Source: Diogma glabrata (taxonomy: Eukaryota > Arthropoda > Insecta > Diptera > Cylindrotomidae). From it: DNA of 64,000 nucleotides. The notes below the pieces were generated by a model. The model was not told the origin of the DNA, made no database searches, and worked only from the letters and a program-made list of their open reading frames with translations. Made by a program: the position numbers and the translations under genes. The stretch spans positions 268,021,114 through 268,085,113 of the forward strand of contig OY856188.1 in NCBI GenBank assembly GCA_963693315.1, given 5' to 3'. Positions 12,301 through 23,135 of the stretch are shown here, one piece after another. Position 1 is the stretch's first letter. The number at the start of each line of letters is the position of its first letter.

Positions 12301-13444
12301 TTATTGAGGATCTAATTACCACTAAATCAAGCACATGCTGCTGCCTGCGAAACTCCACCACAACCTCAATTTTTCCAATAGTTTCTATATAACCTGAAAC
12401 CGATAATAATTCGTTAGAAATATTTATTAAACATATATTAGGATACAAATTTTTATATTGCTCTTCACTAATTATCGCTGAACATGCTCCCGAATCGACC
12501 TCCATTTCCAATTTTTTTCCTTCTACAATCAGCGTTAACAGTAATGGATCCGGAAACTTTATGTTAACACTATGTATATGACGCACATAACGATTTCGGT
12601 AAAAACATCCACTGGATATGTGACCACGTTTTTTGCACAGAAAACATTGCCAGTTTTGTGCTGGACAATTTCCTTCTTGATGCCACTTGCGGCATTTTTG
12701 ACATACTGTAGACCGTTGTGGACTTCTATTTTGATATATTTTATCATTTGTAGGATAAACATCCGACTTGTTTTCAAAACTGGGTGACCTTGATCGACTT
12801 CTGTAATTACTGGTTCGAAATTTCTCTCGTCTTGGATTAACGGCATAATGTGGTAGTGGTTGAATTGCTTTTGACTCTTTCTCACTCATTTCTAAATTAA
12901 GTGCCATTTCACAACACTTTTCAAAATTTAATGAATCATTATTCAACAAGGCTTGTTGAATATTTTCCTTTCGAATTCCTGCAATAAAACGGTCCGTCAA
13001 TGCATCATCGATTGCCGATGATTTATATTTTAGAACGGTTTCATGAATGGTAGCGGCATCTGCTCCCGTTGCTAAATTTTTATCCAGAAATTCACCAAAA
13101 GCACATGTTTGGGCTAACGTTTTTAATTTTATGATGAATTCGGTAACGCTTTCGCCTTCCGACTGCGAAGCCTTGTGAAATTTATACCTCTCCGCACGTT
13201 TATTTATCCGAGGGCTATAATGTTGAGTCAATTTTTTCACCAATTCATCAAATTTTTTCTTTGTTGGATCTTCTGGAACACACAATGATTTTAATACTTT
13301 ATACGCTGCTGCTCCCATCACCGTAATAAAAAGCGCCGTTTTATCTTCATCTTCCGTTTTATTTATTTTAAAGTACATTTTAATTCTGTCGACATATTCA
13401 CCAAAATCTTCTCCAGGTTGAAACTCTTCAATTTTTCCAACCAT
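9344..13444 (-). CDS. Gag-Pol polyprotein of Ty3/gypsy element, 1366 aa
   Basis: One uninterrupted ORF. Residues ~1-240 are Gag. Two zinc knuckles follow: C248/C251/H255/C260 and C267/C270/H275/C280. The aspartic protease motif DSGA has D317. Reverse transcriptase spans ~460-650, with the catalytic box reading FIDD (D607, D608). RNase H begins at the TDAS motif (D754) and includes YCDNQAL. Integrase has H969/H972, then C1002-L-I-F1005 where the HHCC finger expects the second cysteine. The integrase core has D1033, D1086 and E1122, an exact DD35E spacing. The C-terminal ~200 residues are acidic/basic and end in RRSKRTRKIPDRY. The lost finger cysteine (one base, TGC to TTC) may impair integration. 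The element makes its own cDNA and inserts it into the host genome if active. ATG at 13444 is the first in frame and lies ~230 bases inside the 5' LTR. Confidence 0.95.
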   Translation of the reverse strand: MVGKIEEFQPGEDFGEYVDRIKMYFKINKTEDEDKTALFITVMGAAAYKVLKSLCVPEDPTKKKFDELVKKLTQHYSPRINKRAERYKFHKASQSEGESVTEFIIKLKTLAQTCAFGEFLDKNLATGADAATIHETVLKYKSSAIDDALTDRFIAGIRKENIQQALLNNDSLNFEKCCEMALNLEMSEKESKAIQPLPHYAVNPRREKFRTSNYRSRSRSPSFENKSDVYPTNDKIYQNRSPQRSTVCQKCRKWHQEGNCPAQNWQCFLCKKRGHISSGCFYRNRYVRHIHSVNIKFPDPLLLTLIVEGKKLEMEVDSGACSAIISEEQYKNLYPNICLINISNELLSVSGYIETIGKIEVVVEFRRQQHVLDLVVIRSSIKFRPLIGRTWMNVLLPNWKESLLVSTTNDTVNTNFELHDLIKINFPNIVSETLDNPIEGFSAEILVKDNAVPIFHKAYSVPFKLKDKVEKELNRLVNEKILSPIKYSMWASPIVIIPKRNGELRICIDCKVTVNKFIEMEHYPLPKIEDIFANLANCKFFCVIDLSGAYQQLLLSENSQKYFVINTHKGLFQYNRLPFGVSSAPMIFQSVMDQILVDLEFVFCFIDDIVVGGRTYEECKQNLFKVLQRLNVYNIKINLSKCKFLEDSVKYLGHCLSENKLRPNDEKVEALVNAPAPKDLKQLQSYLGLINYYHRFLPNLSTHLKDLYALLQKDSIFEWKEEHNKCFENSKQLILKNNVLELYDPHKPIILATDASPYGVGAVLSHIINGEEKPVMFVSRSLSSAEKSYSQLHREALAIIFAINKFHKYIYGHKFLIYCDNQALKEILQPRKGTSAVAAFRLQRWSVILSMYNYDIKFRHGKKMANVDALSRLPLENPNLQDEDCLNYLNYSEKLPINVTDVEKSLKDDKVLSQVYEYVLNGWPNNIEQELKKYFLKKASLNTDSGCLYYGDRVVIGDGLKHKILQLLHENHLGIVKMKMLARSYFWWCGIDSDIEKFVRSCLIFEQTQNIPKEVVVSKWPMVERPFQRIHVDFFYFTKHVFMLISDAYSKFVDVREMNRTTAYEVNKSLSSFFCIFGLPHEIVTDNGPPFTSFEFSKFCKLHGIIETHSPPFHAQSNGLAERNVQSIKKVLKKFLVENSNLSIEEKINKFHIHQHNTPHAATGKTPSEMIFSFKPKLLLDLVNVKKRVSFDIDQNLTNSEIYAHDKIEKPIEQRDNLKKDKEIVNENVYIKTKVEKFEENDKVMYRNHFKLHIKWIPARVIRKISECTFLINVNNHVRYVHKNQIRHSNLDDKFHPSIDILPNLNDEIAISDDPAKNEPKLENKNLKFDVKYEDSDRDLEKEIGENENIVEFRRSKRTRKIPDRY

Positions 13445-13659
13445 CGTATTTTATTTATCACCAATTTTCGTCTAACACTTTCATTTACTTTTACTTTACT
13501 AATTTTCTTTAATCCACTGCATTAATTTGTTTTTACTACCAATTCACCGTATTTTTTCATTCTTTATCTTTTTGTTTTGTATAAATTTATTGAACCACTA
13601 TATGAACGCACATTTTTTCTGTTATATAAATATAATTACCATCGATATCCAAAACGTAG

Positions 13660-13676
13660 AGACCCGTTCGTCGCCA
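13660..13676 (-). promoter_or_regulatory. Primer-binding site
   Basis: On the minus strand TGGCGACGAACGGGTC starts one base after the 5' LTR. TGG at its start pairs with a tRNA CCA end; TGGCGAC resembles the arginine-tRNA sites of other gypsy elements, but the exact tRNA is not identified. Confidence 0.75.
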
Positions 13677-13677
13677 A

Positions 13678-13918
13678 TGATATGTCGGGTTAGATAATAG
13701 AAACACTTCAATTTAATTTTCTCAACAGTAACTTTATATATATTATTATTAGTGAATTTGTTCACGGTAAAAATAAGAATGATCAAGTTGACAATTTTTA
13801 TAAATAATTTTGATTTTCTGATTTTTAATTGTACCGGTTTTACTTATACATTTAATTAATAGTACAGTGCAACCTACGTAATTGATTATTATATACATAA
13901 CAATTTTTATACATAACA
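13678..13918 (-). repeat. 5' LTR of the gypsy element
   Basis: 241 bp, nearly identical to 8939-9179. It is expected to carry the element promoter and poly(A) signal. Confidence 0.92.
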
Positions 13919-14310
13919 GACATCAACAACGGTTCAACAAATCAACAACAAACAAAAATAAACAATTGTTGTACCTTACCGTCTACGAATATTTCGAATT
14001 GTTTATTATTTTATATTTACAATAAACAATTCAAATTTAATAGATTATGTATAATAATAATTATACACTAAGTTGTTAATATATAATTAATAAAAATTAA
14101 CTAATATATTAAAATGCTTATCTTATTTTTATTTGCCTGGATTTCCTGAATCTATGCATCTAAATTTTTGTTGATGTTTTTGTTGTTAAATTTAGTTCAC
14201 CAATTAATTTTTGAAATTGATTATTTTCCTTACCTAAAATTAAAAAAGATAAATAGTGATAATTAGTTGTTATAATTAGAAATAGAAATGAATGAATGAT
14301 GTTTAATTAT
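13919..14310. other. AT-rich spacer
   Basis: CAACAA-rich then AT-rich sequence with no recognised gene. It may continue the non-LTR remnant interrupted by the gypsy insertion. Confidence 0.4.
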
Positions 14311-15684
14311 CTTATATATTAAAACGCTAAAAAAAAACTTTGAGGAGCCTAAGGCTTTTTTATTCGCAGATGGATTCATTTCAAATTTTCACTGCTAACT
14401 GATATTAGTGTAACTTAGATTTTAAAGATTTTTCACCCAAATCGGATCATAAGTAAAAAAATTATAGACCAATTAAAATGTATTTTTGAATTTAACGGCC
14501 CCCCCGCCATACAATTTGAAATGGACTTGCCCAAATCATATATTTTTTTTCACAAAAACGATACGATGTTATTTTGTTATTCTTTTATACATTTTATTTT
14601 AGTCTTCTTATGTAAATTGATGTGAATGCATGTGAAAATTTTGTTCTGTTTTTTATATTTTTTTTTACAAAAACGATACGATGTTATTTTGTTATTCTTT
14701 TATACATTGTAATTTGTCTTTTATTCTAGTCTTCTATAAATATCTAAGGAAGTGTAATAGTATTGGTGAAGTTTGATAGTGTTTGCATTCTAGCTGGGTG
14801 GTACTGTTTACAATTTGCATATTTATATTCTCATTTCTCAAAACAAATAAAGGAAATAATAAATGTTACATATAAATTTAAAAGCGTAATATGTTTGAAT
14901 AAAATATTTCCTTATATTTCCAAATATAAATATTTTTAATTGTCCATACAACACAAATTTTAATCATATTGAATTACTTTAAGAACACCTTATATTCGGC
15001 TGTGATAGTGTTTGAAATTTTGTTTGACAACGATGGATTAAGAAAAATTACATTAACGATACGATGTTATTTTGTTATTCTTTTATACATTTTATTTTAT
15101 TCTTCTTGTGTACATTGATGTGAATGCATGTGAAAATTTTGTTCTGTTTTTTATATTTTTTTCACAAAAACGATACGATGTTATCTTGTTATTCTTTTAT
15201 ACATTGTAATTTGTATTTTATTTTAGTCTTCTTTTAAATACTAGGAGGGCCCGGCGTGCTTCGCTACGCTTATAAATAAAGTTTTTGCGTATAGACATTT
15301 TGTTGACGTAGAAGCAATGATTTTAAAAAGTGCAATGAGAAATGCTAGCATATAATTTTTAATTTTTCTTTTTAAATATATGAATGAAAAATAATCAGAA
15401 TTCTAGCTGATCAGCTCGGATATATGACAAACTAGCGATCAAATAAGTTTTCAAGTAAGCTTATTTGATCTCTAACTTATTCGATCGCTAATTTTTCATA
15501 TATCCGAATTGATCAGCTAGAGTTCTCATTATTTTTCATTCATATATGTATTTAAAAAGAAAATTAAAAATTATATGCTAGCATTTCTCATTACCCCTTT
15601 GTGAAATCATTGCTTCTACGTCAACAAAATGTCTACGAAAAAACTTTATTTATAAGCGTAGCGAAGCACGCTGGGCCCTCCTAG
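14311..15684. mobile_element. Non-autonomous Helitron-like element
   Basis: The left end A|TCTTATATATTAAAACGCTA fits Helitron 5' termini (TC, inserted after A). The following ~220 bp (TTTGAGGAGCCTAAGGC...) recur at 52945-53160 ahead of a Helitron Rep gene. The right end carries a short stem (GCGTAGC/GCACGC) then GGGCCCTCCTAG followed by T, matching the Helitron hairpin-plus-CTRR ending. The interior has two blocks (14552-14740 and 15053-15238), each with two copies of the motif ACGATACGATGTTAT. There is no coding capacity. An alternative reading is a 5' Helitron fragment next to an independent hairpin MITE (15241-15684). Confidence 0.6.
15241..15684. repeat. Foldback with CTAGGAGGGCCC ends
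   Basis: Two ~205-bp arms (15241-15447 and 15480-15684), about 90% alike by eye, in inverted orientation with a short spacer of related direct and inverted CAAATAAG motifs. Each arm starts or ends with CTAGGAGGGCCC and the CGTGCTTCGCTACGC hairpin motif. It is either a MITE or two Helitron 3' ends fused tail to tail. Confidence 0.85.
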
Positions 15685-16033
15685 TTATTATTATTTTTGG
15701 AAAAAATTGTTGATCGAAAAATACACAGCCATTCACAGCCGTGTTAGTAGATAGCAGTTCAAAAGTGCTACGTATTGTTTGTAAGATCATATATCTTGTT
15801 TTTATTCACTCCAAAAATAAGTTATTTTGTTGATATACAATGCATTGGGAATAATATCAGCTCAAACAAACCAACAATCAAAAGAATAATAGTTATACAT
15901 GACCGCACACATTATACAAACTATCGATTCAATTATAAAACAGCTACAGCAAGATTCATATTTTCACAGCACCTTATCTTTATCATTTACCTCAGCTACA
16001 CCTTTGGATTCATTATCTCAGCTGCTACAAAAC
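15685..16033 (+). other. Possible degraded 5' LTR region
   Basis: Lies directly before a gypsy primer-binding site at 16034, where a 5' LTR is expected. I could not align it with the presumed 3' LTR beginning at 24106, so its identity as an LTR is unproven. The open stretch 15775-16392 has no recognisable domain. Confidence 0.3.
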
Positions 16034-16050
16034 TGGTGACCTCGACAACC
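16034..16050 (+). promoter_or_regulatory. Primer-binding site, tRNA-Trp type
   Basis: TGGTGACCTCGAC at 16034 matches the start of the primer site used by CsRn1-like elements (complement of a tryptophan tRNA 3' end). Confidence 0.6.
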
Positions 16051-16589
16051 AGGAATTTGATAAAAAATTTCTCAAAGAAAATCCAGGCAATTTTTTTCTT
16101 TTTTTGCCAGGATTCGTGTTATTTGTTTAAATTTACATATTTTACTATACATAAAATGCATGTAATTAAAGAAATTTTTATTGTAAATATAATCTTATTT
16201 TGCACGATCTCTACTTTACACATTGCAAAACAACACGCAGTAGAAAAGCTATTGGCCGCAACACTTCTCTACCTAGTTGTCATTTTAGCTAAGCTTTTCT
16301 ATCTCTCCTGTAGGTCCTCAGCAGTTTTAGTAAGTCTGCCAGAGCTTGATGAACTTCTAAAGCTACTACAACTCCTGAAACCAAAACCTTAGCGGTTACT
16401 GAAGACCAGGCACTGGTTAGGGCACTGGTCGTAGAGCAGGTTGCAAGCTCTCTGAAAGAAAAAAGTACTGGAGGTACTTTTTCAAATCTTTCACCCCCCT
16501 CAACTCATGCTGCTTCTTTTCTGCCTCTCCAGCTACAACTTCTTAGGCAATTACGCCACAAAGTAATCATGGAGCACCCAAAGCCCTGA

Positions 16590-17260
16590 TTTCTGGTCCA
16601 AAGATCTGGGCTTGTGGTTCATAGTTCTGAAAGGGCAGTTCTCGTTGGGAAATATCAAGTAGCAACAAACTAAGCACAACCATGTATTTAGTATAAATAA
16701 TCCCTCTCTGGCAACAATGGTCAGATATATCTTGCTTAAGTCCAAATGAGCAAACAGGTTCTTATAACCCATTTATTCGGTAGCACGTCAGACCACATAC
16801 ACAAAGTTTTATAAGGTAAAAAACTTGGCGGCTAAAAGCCCTCCCAAGTACACCTAAATACTGCTCTAAAAGTCCTTTGAGTGGAAAGGAAGTCTTTCCA
16901 CCGGCTGTTTGCGCTGCTATTGTTACCGATAATTAAGATTTACCGAAAAACAACACGATAGCAAAAAACGTCTTCAATGCCGTAAGAGGATCCCAAATTC
17001 ACGCGTTTTCTAATCCTACCGCTTTTTCTTCTCCTTCTTTTTTCTCTTTCCCAAATGAAGTTATATCACTTGAAGAGAAATTCAACAAACTGGAAACACA
17101 ACTCCTCAATTCAATTCTACGGAAAAATTTTTTCCGACCTCCTCCACAATACCAGAGTAGGTTCAAGGATCGAAACAATAATCGCAAACGAGATTCTCGT
17201 CAATTTAATCACCCTCCCATGTGACCTCGGTCCAATTCGCGAACTCAAATATTTGATAGT
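16590..17260 (+). pseudogene. Gag remnant of CsRn1-like gypsy
   Basis: Near 16587-16700 the frame reads FWSKDLGLWFIVLKGQFSLG, the conserved capsid start of this lineage (the usual form has FW..DP..WF..LE.QF). It then breaks with stops. Near 16990-17215 an open stretch reads SLEEKFNKLETQLL and then an arginine/asparagine-rich tail, as at the end of Gag before the protease. Confidence 0.65.
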
Positions 17261-17429
17261 ACCATAAGTTCTCTGCCTCAATTTCTTCAAGAAACGCAAA
17301 GACTCTTAACATGTGACGGCATGTGATGACTGCCATTACCAACTCCGTCTCCTGGTCCTCGATACTACTTGTAACAAAAACTTTGCCGGAAATCAGACTT
17401 CTTTCCTTACGCAACTGTCGTGACTAAAG

Positions 17430-17600
17430 TTAACACTTATGGTACACGGTTTCTAAACTTAAACATTGTTCTCAGACGAGCGTTCTGCCAGACCTTTATT
17501 ATCGCCGATGTTATCATCCCGATTTTTGGAGCTGATATCCATAATAAATACGGATTTTAAGAGGACATTAAAACCAACGTCTTGTTGATCCACTAACCTC
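17430..17600 (+). pseudogene. Protease remnant of CsRn1-like gypsy
   Basis: Reads YGTRFLNLNIVLRRAFCQTF and then IIPIFGADIHNKYG, followed by RLVDPLTS. This is the C-terminal half of the protease and its linker, broken by a nested element exactly after RLVDPLTS (17602). Confidence 0.6.
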
Positions 17601-17601
17601 C

Positions 17602-19044
17602 TACCCAAGTAGCAAAATTGGTGTTGCTTTGGGATGTCATTTCTTAATTCCAACTTAATTCATTCGTTTTTAGGTATGTTAAATTTTTATTTCTTTAATG
17701 CTTCTTAAATCGTTCTTAAAATGGTACTCTCATCTTGGTTTTAAATCGGTATGTAAGATCTCACTTAAAGTATTCTTAAAGACTTCTTAATTTGGTATGC
17801 ATATCAACATCTTAAATCGGAATGTATGAGCACGCGTAAAGAATTCTTAAAGGCTTCTTAATTTGGTATGTATATTAGAAGTATTAAATCAGTATGATGT
17901 GCCTTCTTTAATACGTCGAATATTGGTATGTCACATACCATATAAGTTTGTAGTGATGTACACTGAAAAAATATGTTGGTAAATTCTACACTATTAGTTA
18001 AACCAAATCAATTTTGTAGCTTCATATACAATTTAGTACGATTGACAAAACGTTTTAGCGTTAGACATTTGCTTCGTATGTTGTTCTTAATTTTAGATCA
18101 TGCTACAAAACTAATTTGATTGAACTTACTTATTGTAGATTACACCATCTTTTTTTTACAGTGTACATGTTGAAAACGAATCATACCCAAAATAGTATAT
18201 ATTCGTTATTGGTTTTCCTCCCGTATTAAGAAGGAATTTCAACTTTTTTGGTATTGTGTCATACTAAATTAAGAAGATATTTGAACTTAATTTGAGAATT
18301 TTCCATCTACTTGAGCAAGAACAATGTTCCGCCATATTTTCACACAGCAATTTTTAAGAATTAATTTGAAAAAATTTCCGTTAAAATATAAACATTAAAT
18401 ATTGCACAAATTTTTTATTTTACTTATATTTAGATAGCTAACAAAGATGTGAGCATGAATATGTCGGGGTTTGATCTACAAATAATTTAAAATATAGTTT
18501 AGGGCGCATTGGATTTTGGCATATATTCAACAATTGTAATCAATTAGAAAAAATTATGGAGGCGCGTGACTTTTAAAGGAGCTAGAAGTTCCAATTTCAC
18601 CATAAAACTCGTTTGGTTTGCAAATATCGGTTCAATATTTTCTTAAAACTGATTTTAAACCTTACGTATAATTTTTCTTTATTATCAATTCTTTCATTAA
18701 ATTTAAAAACAGCATAACATGTCATATTTTTTTGTTTCATTTCAACATTGTCTATTACTTTAATTTAAGTCAATTCAATAAAGATAGCATATAACAAAAA
18801 AATGACATACCGATTTAAGAAAGAGTTAAGCCGGAGTAAAGAAGGAGTTGAAATATAACATACCTATTTAAGAAGCAAATAAGATAGAAATACGCTTCTT
18901 AATTCGTTCTATCGGACCGCCCACATGGGCCTTTTTGTACTTAATTCATACTTAAATCCTTCTTTAAGAAGGCGCGTTGCTTTATTTAAGTCTTCTTAAA
19001 TCCTTCTTTAAGTACTGACAATCACTATTTTTGCTACTTGGGTA
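17602..19044. mobile_element. Non-autonomous element with TACCCAAGTAGCAAAA ends
   Basis: The left end TACCCAAGTAGCAAAA is inverted at 19029-19044, and similarity continues several bases inward. TA at both edges may be the target duplication. The interior subterminal regions are filled with scattered copies of CTTCTTAA(A/T) and TAAATCGGTATGT in both orientations. No transposase is seen. It lies inside the gypsy protease region and contains a further MITE (17957-18166). Confidence 0.8.
17957..18166. mobile_element. Tc1/mariner-type MITE nested in a MITE
   Basis: TACACTGAAAAAA at the left is mirrored by TTTTTTTACAGTGTA at the right, with similarity continuing about 35 bases inward (TCTAC...AGTTAA). 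TA at both ends fits the usual Tc1/mariner target duplication. About 205 bp, no ORF. Confidence 0.7.
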
Positions 19045-19509
19045 ATTCACTTTCGCTAAACTTTCCATTTCTACAGCTCCTCGCTAAACCTGTGAAACTT
19101 AACGTGACTCACGTTATCGAAACACATGGTCCTCTCGTTTCATGTGTCATCGAATTGCTCCAGACGAATTAGACATTGCAAAATAAAAATTTGACGTAAT
19201 GTTATTCCAAAGCATTTGCCGACCATCTAACAGCCCTTGGGTCTCTCCTAACAGTCTTTGGGCCTCTCCTCTCCATCTCGTTAAACAGAAGAATGGTGAG
19301 TAGAGACCTTGTGATGACTACCGTGCTCTGAGTAATATCTCGATTCCCGATAAATATTCTATTCCGCATAAATAGGATTTTTGCATTACCTCCATGGATG
19401 TAAATTTTTCTCCACGATCGATCCCTTTCGCGCGCACTATTAAATTTCTTTTGATGAGCGCGGTATTGCAAATGCTGCAATATTAACTCCATTAGAGCTC
19501 TTTCAATTT

Positions 19510-20230
19510 GTTCAAATGACCTTCGGATTGCGAAACGCTGCCTATTCTTCCCAACGGTTCATGCATTCCCTTTTCCAAGACCTAAATATCTGTTTTATTT
19601 CCATAGATGACCTCCTTATTGCTTCTGAAATCTTTCAAGAAACCTTTGAGGCTTTCGAGCGTCTTGCGGTGCTGGACTCATTATCAACGTAGATAAATGC
19701 TGCTTATCGGATAGTCGATTGATTCAACTGGAATCAAACCTACTTCTGAACGTGTCGATGCTATTACGCGTTATGAACGTTCCAAAACAGTTATGCAGCT
19801 CCGCCGTTTTCTTGAAATGATAAAATTCTACAAACGATTCATTCTTTACGCTGGTGGCAATCAAGCCATCCTCAACGATTTTCTCAAAGGTTCCAAAAAG
19901 AATAACCAACCAGTCATTCAATGATCCGAAGACACCAGTCAAGCCTTAGACTTATGCAAGCGGCAACTTGGTGAGGCAACTACTCTGTCTTATCCCTCAC
20001 ACTCTTTCAAACTTGCGACTTAATGAGATATGATTGTGAACTCCTTGCAGCTTACTCTGCCATTTAATATTTTCAGTATCTCCTTGAAGGTAGAATCTTC
20101 ACTTTTTTCACCAATCATTAGTCTCTGCCGTTATTTAGATTATATCATTCCATTCACGTTTGATATTCGCCACATCTCTGAAACTGATAATGTAGTTGCC
20201 GATACATTCTCTCGTGTTGAACAAAAATAA
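19510..20230 (+). pseudogene. Reverse transcriptase/RNase H remnant of CsRn1-like gypsy
   Basis: Reads TFGLRNAAYSSQRFMHSLF and ISIDDLLIAS, where IDD is the catalytic box (19507-19625). A shifted frame then gives RYERSKTVMQLRRFLEMIKF (19770 on) and SQALDLCKRQLGEATTLSYP. The RNase H end reads DIRHISETDNVVADTFSRVE (20160-20225). Multiple stops and frameshifts make it dead. Confidence 0.8.
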
Positions 20231-20379
20231 CTTCCGGGGAATATTCCCTACCATGAAATTACTGACGCTCAGTTCAATGATCTCAAACTTAAAGAATTAG
20301 TACACACTAGTCCCATGTTAAATTCCGCCCAATGTCAGTATCTCTGATATTTTAGCTGAAATGGTAGCATCAGCTCTCT

Positions 20380-20800
20380 ACCCCAATTGAATTGCTTGCT
20401 TCGGAGTACTTCCAGTAATTGTGACTAATCAAGGCTACCAGTTTAAATCCAATCTCTTCAACTAATTATCAAAACATCACTTTCGAACGGAAACGACCTC
20501 CAAATAACAATCCTAACTTTAATTTTCTCATGGAACTTTGGCACCGTTCCCATAAATCTTCTGTAATGACCTATGTGGAACGGACTGGATACGAATATTA
20601 CCGTCAATATTACTTGGTTTACAAACCTTTTTCCTTAAAAACTTTCAATCTCCATCGGGTGAGCTCGTCTACGGTACTAACATACTCATGGTCCTTTCAT
20701 AGAAGTTTTGAGTCAAAATTCTAATTCTGAACTAACAAATCTCACTCGTCACACCAGACCAACCGAGGCGGCTCATATTTTCGCGGTTCGAAACATGTGT
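20380..20800 (+). pseudogene. Integrase scrap of CsRn1-like gypsy
   Basis: Near 20385-20460 the frame gives ACFGVLPVIVTNQGYQFKSN, which matches the integrase motif around the second catalytic aspartate (normally TDQG.QF); here the aspartate is an asparagine. The stretch between RNase H and this motif is deleted. Near 20725-20800 there is a trace of the linker before the C-terminal domain. Confidence 0.5.
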
Positions 20801-20810
20801 AGATTTCCAT

Positions 20811-21794
20811 AAAAACAAGCTCGGTATTTTAATGATGGAATTATGTCAGAATGTTAAACAGTGCCTGTCTTAACAAAAAAAACTTATCATGAATAAGGTG
20901 AAATTCTTTTGGGATATCGTGTATAGTGCCAAATCAATCTCTACGATCAACTTTTGTTGGCGATTAAACTGTTTCCCTCATTTGAAATGAAATGCACCTT
21001 AAAATTTTTTCCTATCACAGTACCTCTAGTGGGCTTACTTATCACCGTCGTGATGTAGATATTCCGCTGGATCTTACTTTCTAATATAATTGCTAAATTT
21101 TATCGCATAAATTGTCGAACCCTTTAATGATAATTAATTGGACTCAGGTTAAACTTACGCTTCTTAGTAAACGGAATATTTGTGATTTTTCTAAAATTTA
21201 CTTTTTGCTCACAGATGTTCTTGTGGCAATAACTCCTACTTAAGCACAAATAGTTAAGCATTGCATTGCATTAAACATATTTTATATTCCATCATTGCAA
21301 TTCCATCCAACAAAATAAGGTTCCTGGTGGAAAAAGAGAAAAGTTTCCAAAAAATAGATTTGCGAATGAAAATTTTCGCTGTTTTTATTTGTTAGAACTG
21401 GGTGTCATCGCCACATACAGAGTGTTTTCTCAAAGTAATATCTGGCCCAATGACTATGTCGTTTGGTTACACTAGTCCATTGCAGCTGTGGTTATTTAAT
21501 GACCAGAATTTCCACTATCACTGAACTCCACATAAGGCCTGATTCTATGTGAACATCCCATGGTCTCTCGTCTGGATTTTGACTATCACATTAAATCCAA
21601 AAATAATCTATTGCAAAAGAATTTCAACCACAGTCACAGTCAATTGGCAAAATCAAATCAGAAATAATCAGGATCAGAACTAATTTTGAGGCCTGCTCCA
21701 AATTTTTGTTACAACAAATTTTTTTTGTTAAAATTCAAGCTAATATAATAATATACTGGAGTAAATATTTTAAAAACGGCTATTGCCAGTACTT
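20811..21794. other. Unassigned sequence inside the gypsy remnant
   Basis: Moderate-complexity sequence separating the integrase scrap from the tandem-repeat element. No domain recognised on either strand. Probably another old repeat. Confidence 0.35.
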
Positions 21795-21920
21795 ATTTTA
21801 GGTAGATTTCATATAAAAATCTACCTATTGCAATGGGCTTCATCTCGGAATTTCGGAAAAATTTTTGTGCCAAACGACTATATATGATAAGCGGAGACAA
21901 AAAAACAAAAAAAAAAAAAA

Positions 21921-22052
<132 letters not shown>

Positions 22053-22065
22053 GATATGAGATATA

Positions 22066-23040
22066 ACGAAAACGACCGGCACTCTCACGGTCGCATTTGT
22101 TGAGGTAGATCAAAAAAATTTTTTGTACTTGTGTGTTTTAATAATATCTTGGACTAGTTCGTGAATCAGCAAAATCCGACACGTGGTTAAGAAACTAGAG
22201 GCTTTTTTCTGAAAAAAATTGATTTTTTAAAACCGTTATAACGGCCGTTTGGATACTAGTATTTCAAAAAATTTAACAACTTTAGAATCTTTGGAATTTT
22301 TTTTATCAATTTGTTTTAAATCTAGACCTCTGCAGTTAGAGGTTCCTGAGTGAGCGGCTCCAACAAAAAAGTTTGCAAAAAAAAATTTTTTTTTGAAACA
22401 ACCGGCACTCTCACGGTCGCATTTATAAGGCCAGATCAAAAAACCCTTTTTAAAAATGTGCGTTTTGTTAATATCTTGGACAAGTTCGTAAATCAGCCCA
22501 ATCCAACACATGGTTAAGAAACTAGAGGCTTTATACTAGAAAAAAACTCTGTTTTTTAGATCCGTTATAACGGCCGTTTGGATTCTAATACTTTTAAAAA
22601 CTTCATAAATTTAGAATCTTTGAAACCTTTTTAATCAGTTTCTTTCAAAAAAAAGACCTCTGCAGTTGGAGGTTTCTGAGTGAACGGCTCCAACAAAAAA
22701 GCTTGTAAAACACAAAATGCGTTTGAATCAACCGGCGCTCTCACGGTTGCATTTGTGGAGCCAGATCAAAAAACCTTTCTTCAAAATGTGTGTTTTAATA
22801 ATATCTTGGATGAGTTCGTAAATCAGAAAAATCTGACACATGGTTAAGGGACTATAGGCTTTATACTATAAAAAAAAGTGTTTTTTTTAATTCGTTATAA
22901 CGGCCGTTTGGATACTAATATTTTTAAAATCTTCATAAATTTAGAATCTGTGGAAACATTTTAATCCGTTTCTTATAAATATAAATCTCTGCAGTTAGAA
23001 GTTTTTGACTTGTTGGCTTCAACAAAAAAGTTTGCAACAA
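22066..23040. repeat. Three ~329-bp tandem units
   Basis: The palindrome (C/T)CGTTATAACGG followed by CCGTTTGG occurs at 22233, 22562 and 22892. Other unit landmarks (ACGGTCGCATTT, CTGCAGTTAGA) repeat at the same spacing. Confidence 0.92.
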
Positions 23041-23135
23041 TCCCCAACTACAATTTCCAAAAACCTTATAACAGTCAATGTCAACCTTATAACATTCAAA
23101 AAATAAAAGATTTGAATAGAAGAAATTAATTTTTT

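Larger units (their letters stand above)
8939..13918 (-). mobile_element. Young full-length Ty3/gypsy LTR retrotransposon
   Basis: A 4,980-bp element with 241-bp direct LTRs at both ends, a primer-binding site just inside the 5' LTR, and one long gag-pol ORF (9344-13444). The LTRs differ by about one base (TTATTTTATAC versus TTATTATATAC), so insertion was recent. Flanking bases share only GAC on either side, so a clear 4-5-bp target duplication is not proven. There is no env ORF. The fused gag-pol and domain order fit the Mag-like lineage. It sits just upstream (in minus sense) of the endonuclease remnant at 8180-8750. Confidence 0.93.

Noticed and set aside
12559..12885. Alternative-frame ORFs inside the gypsy gag-pol
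   Set aside because: Shadow frames of the real gag-pol reading frame.
15775..16392. 205-codon plus-strand ORF
   Set aside because: Overlaps the expected LTR, the gypsy primer site and the gag leader. AT-biased hydrophobic translation without a domain.
20811..21794. Possible env-like gene of the gypsy element
   Set aside because: No signal peptide, membrane segment or recognisable motif could be traced. CsRn1-like elements normally lack env.
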